From Chromatiales bacterium (GTDB lineage Bacteria > Pseudomonadota > Gammaproteobacteria > UBA6429 > Thiohalophilaceae): a stretch of DNA of 12,657 nt. The position numbers were made by a program, and so were the translations under genes. This document shows, one piece after another, positions 8,448 to 12,657 of this stretch (within the stretch, counting starts at the first letter, position 1; each line of letters begins with the position of its first letter). Location: NCBI GenBank assembly GCA_027057985.1, contig JALUTJ010000253.1:1-12657 (forward strand), read 5' to 3'. The notes under the pieces are model-generated. The model was not told where the DNA came from, did no database searches, and worked only from the letters and a program-made list of their open reading frames with translations.

Positions 8448-8477
8448 TTGCATTATCGGGTATGTTTGCGGTACACT
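8448..8477 (+). promoter_or_regulatory. Weak candidate plus-strand promoter for an antisense leader RNA
   Basis: TTGCAT (8448-8453), 18 bp, TACACT (8472-8477). It would start a transcript near 8484 that crosses the palindrome and stops at the hairpin ending near 8575. Box matches are only partial, so this is offered as an inference. Confidence 0.25.
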
Positions 8478-8500
8478 TGGATCGTGAAATCACGATCCAA
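8477..8500. repeat. 24-bp perfect palindrome with 2-nt centre
   Basis: TTGGATCGTGA (8477-8487), AA, TCACGATCCAA (8490-8500): 11-bp arms without mismatch. It could be a dimeric-protein operator or a hairpin in RNA. The arms are too perfect and G+C-balanced to be a chance AT-rich palindrome. Confidence 0.8.
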
Positions 8501-8518
8501 CTGGGTCGCTTTTATTTT

Positions 8519-8575
8519 CAGAAACCACCCGATTGCCTGTGAAAAAACAAAACAAGCGGGTGTTTCTGTTTTTTT
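8519..8575 (+). terminator. Plus-strand intrinsic terminator-like hairpin antisense to the leader
   Basis: CAGAAACCACCCG (8519-8531) pairs with CGGGTGTTTCTG (8557-8568) over 12 bp with one bulged C. Seven T follow immediately (8569-8575). The 25-nt loop is longer than usual. No plus-strand gene precedes it, so it would end a short antisense RNA or block read-through. Confidence 0.55.
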
Positions 8576-8591
8576 AATCAACGATTTATAA

Positions 8592-8629
8592 ACTATACCG
8601 CATCTCTAAAAATTCTGCAAATAGAATTT
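8592..8629 (-). promoter_or_regulatory. Candidate promoter of the 304-aa gene with overlapping operator-like palindrome
   Basis: On the minus strand TTGCAG (8620-8615), 17 bp, TATAGT (8597-8592) form a plausible sigma70-type pair, giving a leader of roughly 180 nt. The 7-bp inverted repeat AAATTCT / AGAATTT (8610-8616 and 8623-8629, 6-nt spacer) covers the -35 box, as expected for a repressor site. Confidence 0.4.
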
Positions 8630-8655
8630 ACCCCATTTTTTGATACCTCATAATC

Positions 8656-8670
8656 TGCATAAATTATGCA
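8656..8670. repeat. 15-bp palindrome upstream of the candidate promoter
   Basis: TGCATAA (8656-8662), A, TTATGCA (8664-8670): perfect 7-bp arms. It is located about 35 bp upstream of the candidate -35 box and could be a second regulator site. Confidence 0.5.
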
Positions 8671-8677
8671 ATAGACG

Positions 8678-8717
8678 GCAAGGATTGTACGGACCTGTAT
8701 GTCCCGTTGTGCCTTGC
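8678..8717. repeat. Two-tier stem-loop
   Basis: GCAAGG (8678-8683) pairs with CCTTGC (8712-8717). Inside, ACGGAC (8689-8694) pairs with GTCCCGT (8701-8707) with one bulged C and a 6-nt loop. It lies about 110 nt past the stop of the upstream glycosyltransferase gene on the minus strand; no U-tract follows. Confidence 0.45.
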
Positions 8718-8829
8718 TTAGGGCGATTTTTGTACTAGTTTCCACACCATCGTTAAAAGACAACCATATAGTCGCGCTGGGATTTTGATTTCAAGATTTA
8801 ACGCCGAGAGACAGAGAAACGGAAATCGG

Positions 8830-10062
8830 TTAGTTCGATAGTGACTGATAAAGCTGGCTATATTGTTCCGTGATATGGGGTAAGTGATACCCCTCAATGG
8901 TATTCTGGTGGATGATTGAAGGTTGAAGCGATTGCTCTAATGTCCACTGGATGCCCTCGGCTAAATCATGACTGTCTTTAACTTGAGCCAGATAGCCGTT
9001 TTGCTGGTGATGGATGATATCCGAGATACCGCCTGTATCAAAAGCAACACACGGGGTTCCACAGGCAAGCGACTCGATGAGTGTGTTGGGAAGATTATCT
9101 TGTAATGCCGGTAAAACAAACACGTCACATGCCGAGTAAAGAAGCATCATACTCACACTGTCCTGCAATTGTCCAATTTGATGCACCGGTAAACTCACGT
9201 CCAGTTTTTCAGGTATATCAGACCCAAAAATGACTAACTCCAAATTATCTTTTTTTAGTAGCAGATGGAGGGCTTCCTTTAAATAGGTGAACCCTTTACG
9301 AGGGTCTTGTGTTCCGCCAAATGCCCCGAATAAGATCATTTTTTTGTCTTGCGGTAAATTAAAAGCCTGTCGCGCGCTACTTTTATTAATTGGTTTAAAG
9401 ATAGCCGTATCAATACCATTGGGGATGACTTTAATATCCTTATTTCCTAATATCCGACTATTCCGTACACACTCAGCTAACCATTGACTGGGGCAAATAA
9501 TCGTTATCGGAATGTCTGACCATGCTTGAATTTTCCGTGTGGTTATTTGTTGGCTGATATCGTTGAGTTGTGGAGAAAGCAACTGCGGGCAATTCCCGCA
9601 TCCTGTTCGGTAAGCCTGACATCCGCCCGAATAGTGGCACCCCCCTGTAAATGCCCACATATCGTGTAATGTCCAGATGATTGGGGCCCTAATTTTAGCA
9701 AGTTCCTGAATCGGTAAATAATTATCGCCCACCCAATGAATATGCACAGTATCAGCCTCAAATGAATTAATCACATCAGCAATAGGATAGGTGCAATTGT
9801 TCAAACTCCAGTAAGAGCTTTCAGGATGGCGCAGATGTTGTTTAAGGTGGTGATGATAACGTTGTGTAGCAATCCGTACCTGTAAACGTTTCCACCGAGC
9901 CATACGCGGTAGCAAACGGTGTACGGTTGGGTCAGAAGTCACTTTGCGTAAAACAAGCATCTGTGAGTCTATTCCTGATTGACGTAAGCCCTCATGTAAA
10001 CGATACGCCGCGATACCTGCGCCACCGATTTTATCTGTTGTGCTAACCTGCAAGACCTTCAT
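8830..10062 (-). CDS. GT4-family (GT-B fold) glycosyltransferase with Cys cluster
   Basis: A 410-residue protein. ATG at 10062 is chosen because MKVLQVSTTDKIGGAGIAAY is the standard GT-B N-terminus with the Gly-rich donor loop, and GGTGA lies 5 nt upstream; a TTG 26 codons earlier adds only non-conserved residues. Residues 129-159 (WTLHDMWAFTGGCHYSGGC, then YRTGCGNCPQ) carry Cys142, 148, 155 and 158, a cluster seen in a subset of exopolysaccharide GT4 enzymes related to WcaC-type proteins; metal binding or structure is inferred. The C-terminal domain starts near VIPNGIDTAIFKP (212-224). LPNTLIESLACGTPCVAF (324-341) is the nucleotide-sugar site; Asp322 stands where the first Glu of the EX7E motif usually is. 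It probably transfers a sugar in exopolysaccharide or surface glycan assembly at the cytoplasmic membrane face. It stands alone and diverges from the prenyltransferase gene. Confidence 0.88.
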   Translation of the reverse strand: MKVLQVSTTDKIGGAGIAAYRLHEGLRQSGIDSQMLVLRKVTSDPTVHRLLPRMARWKRLQVRIATQRYHHHLKQHLRHPESSYWSLNNCTYPIADVINSFEADTVHIHWVGDNYLPIQELAKIRAPIIWTLHDMWAFTGGCHYSGGCQAYRTGCGNCPQLLSPQLNDISQQITTRKIQAWSDIPITIICPSQWLAECVRNSRILGNKDIKVIPNGIDTAIFKPINKSSARQAFNLPQDKKMILFGAFGGTQDPRKGFTYLKEALHLLLKKDNLELVIFGSDIPEKLDVSLPVHQIGQLQDSVSMMLLYSACDVFVLPALQDNLPNTLIESLACGTPCVAFDTGGISDIIHHQQNGYLAQVKDSHDLAEGIQWTLEQSLQPSIIHQNTIEGYHLPHITEQYSQLYQSLSN

Positions 10063-10165
10063 CAAAATCACCGTTTTTATTATTTGGGGACAGCTTGCAC
10101 TCACCGGATGACGGTAAACAATTTGTAAGAGCAAAGGCAAGATTCCCCCATAGATAAGAATGTGT

Positions 10166-10219
10166 ATTATACAGAAGAAATTTTTGAATGTGTTGTTTGC
10201 GCTTCACAAACCGTATACT
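10166..10219. promoter_or_regulatory. Divergent promoter region between glycosyltransferase and prenyltransferase genes
   Basis: Plus strand: TTGTTT (10193-10198), 15 bp, TATACT (10214-10219), about 43 bp before the prenyltransferase ATG. Minus strand: a perfect TATAAT at 10171-10166 facing the GT4 gene, without a clear -35 box. Spacing and -35 matches are imperfect. Confidence 0.35.
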
Positions 10220-10261
10220 TAGACCACTACCCTACCTAGCAAGTCACTTAAAGGGCATTCT

Positions 10262-11191
10262 ATGTCTGTAGTTGAACAACAATCTAAAATAAGAGCATGG
10301 TATCAAGCCATTCGTCCGCGGGTTTTTACAGCAACCTATGTTCCGATGGGCTTAGCAGGTGTTGTTGCTGTACAGGATGGTGTTTTTAACTTAGTGTTTT
10401 TTATGCTTGCGCTTATTGGGACAATGTTGCTACAAACGGCGGCGAATCTCATCAACGAGTATGCCGATTATCGACGGGGAGCAGATGAACTTAAAGAGGC
10501 CGGACAAGGGATGATTATTAAGCAGAAAATCCTCACACCCGGAAATATCCGTAATGGTGCAATCTTTACAACAGTACTAGGCTGTTTAATTGGGCTATTT
10601 TTGCTATCACAAAGTGGCAATCTCTTGTGGGTCATTGGTATTGGCGGGGTCTTAGTTGCCATCACTTATACTGCTGGCCCTTTTCCGTTAGCATACAATG
10701 GCTTAGGTGAAATTACAGTTGCAATTTTCATGGGGCCCGCCATTGTCGTTGGTGCATATTATGTTATGTTTCCTGATGTTAGTAGCGAGCGTATCGGGGA
10801 ACTAAGCCTTATTTCGTTGCCGATTGCATTGATGGTAGCCGCCATTCTACACGCCAATAATATCCGTGATATGAATGCTGACCGCGCCGTTAATAAACGC
10901 ACACTTGCTGTCATGTTCGGGATACGTTTTGCGCGTGCTGAGTATATGTTTTTGGTGATCGGAACTTATATCTCGCAGATTCTACTGGTCTTGATGAATA
11001 TATTACCTATAACAACACTATTAACTCTAATTACTCTTCCTGAAGCACTGCGACTCATTCATATTTTTAATACCAGCCAAGACGTATCCTTAATGCATCA
11101 AGCGCAAGGCCGTACTGCTAAATTGCATGGCCAAATCGGATTATTGATTGTTGTTGGATGGGGGCTGGCAGTTATTTTGAGGATAACCTAA
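10262..11191 (+). CDS. menA: UbiA-superfamily prenyltransferase, probable 1,4-dihydroxy-2-naphthoate polyprenyltransferase
   Basis: A 309-residue membrane protein with about eight to nine hydrophobic segments, the size of MenA. The first Asp-rich motif, NLINEYADYRRGAD (62-75), and the second, NNIRDMNADRAVNKRT (199-214), provide the Mg-prenyl-diphosphate-binding carboxylates (Asp69, Asp75, Asp203, Asp207). AYNGLGE (144-150) and the N-terminal AIRPRVFTATYVPMGLAG (16-33) match MenA rather than UbiA or heme O synthase patterns. MenA joins a polyprenyl chain to DHNA in menaquinone synthesis in the cytoplasmic membrane. AAAGGG 6 nt before the ATG supports the start. No other men gene is adjacent, so assignment rests on the motifs. 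A related prenyltransferase of another quinone or lipid pathway is possible. Confidence 0.82.
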   Translation: MSVVEQQSKIRAWYQAIRPRVFTATYVPMGLAGVVAVQDGVFNLVFFMLALIGTMLLQTAANLINEYADYRRGADELKEAGQGMIIKQKILTPGNIRNGAIFTTVLGCLIGLFLLSQSGNLLWVIGIGGVLVAITYTAGPFPLAYNGLGEITVAIFMGPAIVVGAYYVMFPDVSSERIGELSLISLPIALMVAAILHANNIRDMNADRAVNKRTLAVMFGIRFARAEYMFLVIGTYISQILLVLMNILPITTLLTLITLPEALRLIHIFNTSQDVSLMHQAQGRTAKLHGQIGLLIVVGWGLAVILRIT

Positions 11192-11306
11192 AGCGAGAAC
11201 TAGAATAAATGTGTTGTTTTTATCGTAATTTATGCTTAATATTATAGCTGATGTTACACGGGATACACAAAGAAGAATGTTGGTAACACTCATACTTGAA
11301 ATAAGT

Positions 11307-11334
11307 TTGGTCACTTCAACCATTTTTAGATAAT
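11307..11334 (+). promoter_or_regulatory. Candidate promoter of the PHAX-domain gene
   Basis: TTGGTC (11307-11312), 16 bp, GATAAT (11329-11334). The ribosome site AGG is at 11389-11391, 6 nt before the ATG. The rest of the 206-bp gap after menA shows no strong terminator. The -35 match is partial. Confidence 0.35.
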
Positions 11335-11397
11335 ATCCAAGTTAACAATAAAGCTACTCTGAATATGGGATTCAATTACAAATAAAGCAGGTATAGC

Positions 11398-12408
11398 ATG
11401 CAACCAGAAGACGCTCAAAAAAAACCTATGACACCAGAGGCTATCCGGAAAGAGGCCCGAAAGATCGCTAAAGCCCTTGGTGAAACGGCTAAGAACCCAA
11501 TAAAACAAATCGCGCTAATCATTGAAAAATGTGGCTTGGAGCTTGCTCAAAAAGTAGTCGAAGAAACTGAAAAAATTGAAGCCGCTGGGGGCATGAAAAC
11601 GCATGATGGTAAACGCCGTCGCACCAAAGGCGGGGTATTTTTCTTTATTATAAAGGGTCGCATTGACGCTAAGGTTAGACAAGAAATTTTCCCCAATTTT
11701 GGTAAGCATTCTGATGGCGAGGTGATCCCCCCTGGTATTAACTGGTCGGAACGAGCAGAATATCTAAAACCGCTACTCGAAGAGCCCGGACAAGTCAACA
11801 ATTTGACGGTTACCCTCATTGGTCGTCCGGGGAAAATTCACATTGAAGGTGGCTCTGTTATGACAGCTATCGAGCAAAAGGAAGTCAAAGCCCCGCCCTA
11901 TCCTAAGGGGGTACCGCCGTTTGAGTCGGTTGAGCCGATAACGACCTATTATGTATTTATGAGCCTCAAACACTGGAAAAAAGTTGAAAAGGCCTTAGAA
12001 GATGAAACAGATATGCTGATAGTAGAAGGCACATCTGTTTATGATGCTGAAATGGGAGGTATATGCCTCCTAACAACCAGTGCTTCGACAAAAGGGCTCG
12101 AACGTCAAAAGCGGCTCACAGAAGTACAAGGGGCGCATCAGAAAAAAGCGGGGAAGTCGAAAAAATCCAACGGCAAAAAGTCAAAAGGGAGGTCTGTAAC
12201 GAAAGCAAGACCACGCAAAGAACTGAGTGACTTACCCGCTAGTGTCTCGGATAAACTCAAGCAATTACACAGTGCCGCAGATACCCTTCGCCAAAAGATT
12301 GCGACTATGGAGGAAAAAGGACAAAAAACGGGCTTGAATATGACTCGTCGGCTTCTTGAGCAAACGGAAAAGCAAATCGCAACACTTGAACAACAATATG
12401 AAAAGTAA
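11398..12408 (+). CDS. PHAX RNA-binding-domain protein with Lys-rich linker and C-terminal coiled coil
   Basis: A 336-residue protein. Residues about 12-90 match the PHAX RNA-binding domain: helices (RKEARKIAKALGETAK, IKQIALIIEKCGLELAQKVV), then the hallmark EAAGGMKTHDGKRRRTKGGV (61-80) followed by FFFIIKGRI. The GG..DG.RRRT.GGVF signature is what human PHAX uses for single-stranded RNA and snRNA binding. Residues 135-235 form a second, unrecognised mixed alpha/beta region (TVTLIGRPGKIHIEGG, TTYYVFMSLKHWKKVEKAL). Residues 249-275 are a Lys/Arg/Ser-rich disordered linker, likely nucleic-acid-binding. Residues 283-336 are a heptad-rich helix, probably a coiled coil for oligomerisation. No signal peptide or membrane span is seen, so it is cytoplasmic. 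RNA binding is inferred from the motif; the bacterial target is unknown. It stands as a single gene, with its own candidate promoter. Confidence 0.8.
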   Translation: MQPEDAQKKPMTPEAIRKEARKIAKALGETAKNPIKQIALIIEKCGLELAQKVVEETEKIEAAGGMKTHDGKRRRTKGGVFFFIIKGRIDAKVRQEIFPNFGKHSDGEVIPPGINWSERAEYLKPLLEEPGQVNNLTVTLIGRPGKIHIEGGSVMTAIEQKEVKAPPYPKGVPPFESVEPITTYYVFMSLKHWKKVEKALEDETDMLIVEGTSVYDAEMGGICLLTTSASTKGLERQKRLTEVQGAHQKKAGKSKKSNGKKSKGRSVTKARPRKELSDLPASVSDKLKQLHSAADTLRQKIATMEEKGQKTGLNMTRRLLEQTEKQIATLEQQYEK

Positions 12409-12477
12409 TCGTTTTTAGATTGCTTCTTATGCTTGGGAAACGTCAGTAAGACACGCCCGATAATGTGGTTTCTGGAT

Positions 12478-12525
12478 GAATCCGGGTCAATTCCTATTTA
12501 TGGAATTTGTATGAACACCGGATTC
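12478..12525. repeat. Nested hairpin (two-tier inverted repeat)
   Basis: Outer stem GAATCCGG (12478-12485) / CCGGATTC (12518-12525), 8 bp perfect. Inner stem AATTCC (12489-12494) / GGAATT (12502-12507) with a 7-nt loop. No T-run follows. It lies 70 nt after the PHAX-domain gene. Confidence 0.55.
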
Positions 12526-12544
12526 CCCACTCCCCGCGGGAATC
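12521..12544. repeat. Hairpin that competes with the nested hairpin
   Basis: GATTCCC (12521-12527) / GGGAATC (12538-12544), 7 bp, 10-nt loop. Its left arm shares bases 12521-12525 with the outer stem of the preceding hairpin, so the two folds exclude each other. Confidence 0.45.
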
Positions 12545-12593
12545 AAACTTGCAAAAACAGTATGAATGTCTTATTATTAAGATAACGTGGCAC

Positions 12594-12623
12594 TTGACGC
12601 TACGCGAAAAAATGACATGTAAT
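12594..12623 (+). promoter_or_regulatory. Sigma70-like promoter pointing out of the window
   Basis: TTGACG (12594-12599), 18 bp, TGTAAT (12618-12623): five of six consensus bases in each box, the best match in the window. Transcription would begin near 12630 and run into the hairpin CTGTGG/CCACAG (12627-12632 and 12642-12647, 9-nt loop), serving a gene beyond the right edge. Confidence 0.45.
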
Positions 12624-12657
12624 GGTCTGTGGAATACCTAACCACAGCCCGGAAATC

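Larger units (their letters stand above)
8417..8512. repeat. 12-bp inverted repeat enclosing a stacked palindrome (leader of the 304-aa gene)
   Basis: AAAGCGACCCAG (8417-8428) and CTGGGTCGCTTT (8501-8512) are perfect inverted copies. The right arm begins at the base after the inner palindrome (8477-8500) ends, so both stems would stack coaxially. The left arm touches the Shine-Dalgarno sequence (8416-8410), so folding in the mRNA could affect translation initiation. On the plus strand TTTTATTTT follows the right arm. Confidence 0.75.
8402..8829. other. 428-bp palindrome-rich non-coding region
   Basis: There is no convincing gene here. From left to right it holds the ribosome site, a 12-bp inverted repeat enclosing a 24-bp palindrome, a terminator-like hairpin on the plus strand, a candidate minus-strand promoter with an operator-like palindrome, a 15-bp palindrome and a two-tier stem-loop. 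Nothing notable is seen in 8720-8829. The density of perfect inverted repeats is far above that of the other gaps in the window. Confidence 0.75.

Noticed and set aside
7463..8789. Similar stretches at 7463-7480 and 8771-8789 (GTCGC, then GGG-TTTTGAT) as possible element ends
   Set aside because: The match needs gaps and mismatches over under 20 bp, so it could easily be chance; no target duplication or integrase is seen.
10063..10140. 26-codon N-terminal extension of the GT4 glycosyltransferase from a TTG
   Set aside because: The conserved family N-terminus begins at ATG 10062, which has its own GGTGA site.
12403..12425. AAGTAATC/GATTGCTT hairpin over the stop codon of the PHAX-domain gene as a terminator
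   Set aside because: The stem is AT-rich with a G-U pair and no T-run follows; too weak to call.
12601..12618. TACGCGAAAAAATGACAT nearly repeats bases 3921-3939 at the start of the giant gene
   Set aside because: One copy is coding (signal peptide) and one is intergenic; a single short near-match in an A-rich string is likely coincidence.

Overview
The window is bacterial DNA with eight protein-coding genes on both strands, divided by short promoter-bearing gaps. There are no rRNA, tRNA, CRISPR or insertion-sequence signatures. The gene content (a menaquinone-type prenyltransferase, a fatty-acyl-AMP ligase/carrier pair, two glycosyltransferases, a secreted RTX-like giant and a PHAX-domain protein) suggests an environmental bacterium. 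Chloroflexota is my best guess, but only from a general impression of gene families.

Region 1 (1-3939, minus) is one uninterrupted reading frame that runs off the left edge. It encodes at least 1313 residues of a secreted protein: a signal peptide, an N-terminal sandwich-like domain, three blocks of RTX-type Gly/Asp nonapeptides, and degenerate beta-repeats of about 68 residues. The repeats lie inside a 507-residue super-repeat.

Region 2 (4149-7231) is a divergent pair of transcription units. A GT-A-type glycosyltransferase with a basic amphipathic tail reads leftward. A carrier protein and a fatty-acyl-AMP ligase, 2 bp apart, read rightward. Together they look like part of an acyl-modified surface glycan or lipid pathway, whose product cannot be named from the sequence.

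Region 3 (7232-8829) holds an unrecognised 304-residue protein with two winged-helix-like segments. It is preceded by about 430 bp of non-coding DNA packed with perfect or near-perfect palindromes. These include a 24-bp palindrome stacked on a 12-bp inverted repeat that touches the Shine-Dalgarno sequence, an operator-like palindrome over a candidate -35 box, and a plus-strand terminator-like hairpin antisense to the leader. This resembles a plasmid-type initiator gene with copy-number control, and is the most intriguing part of the window.

Region 4 (8830-12657) has a GT4 glycosyltransferase with a four-cysteine cluster (minus), diverging from a MenA-like prenyltransferase (plus). Next comes a 336-residue protein carrying an apparent PHAX RNA-binding domain, a family best known from eukaryotic snRNA export. 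The last 250 bp hold nested and mutually exclusive hairpins and a good sigma70-like promoter that points to a gene beyond the right edge.
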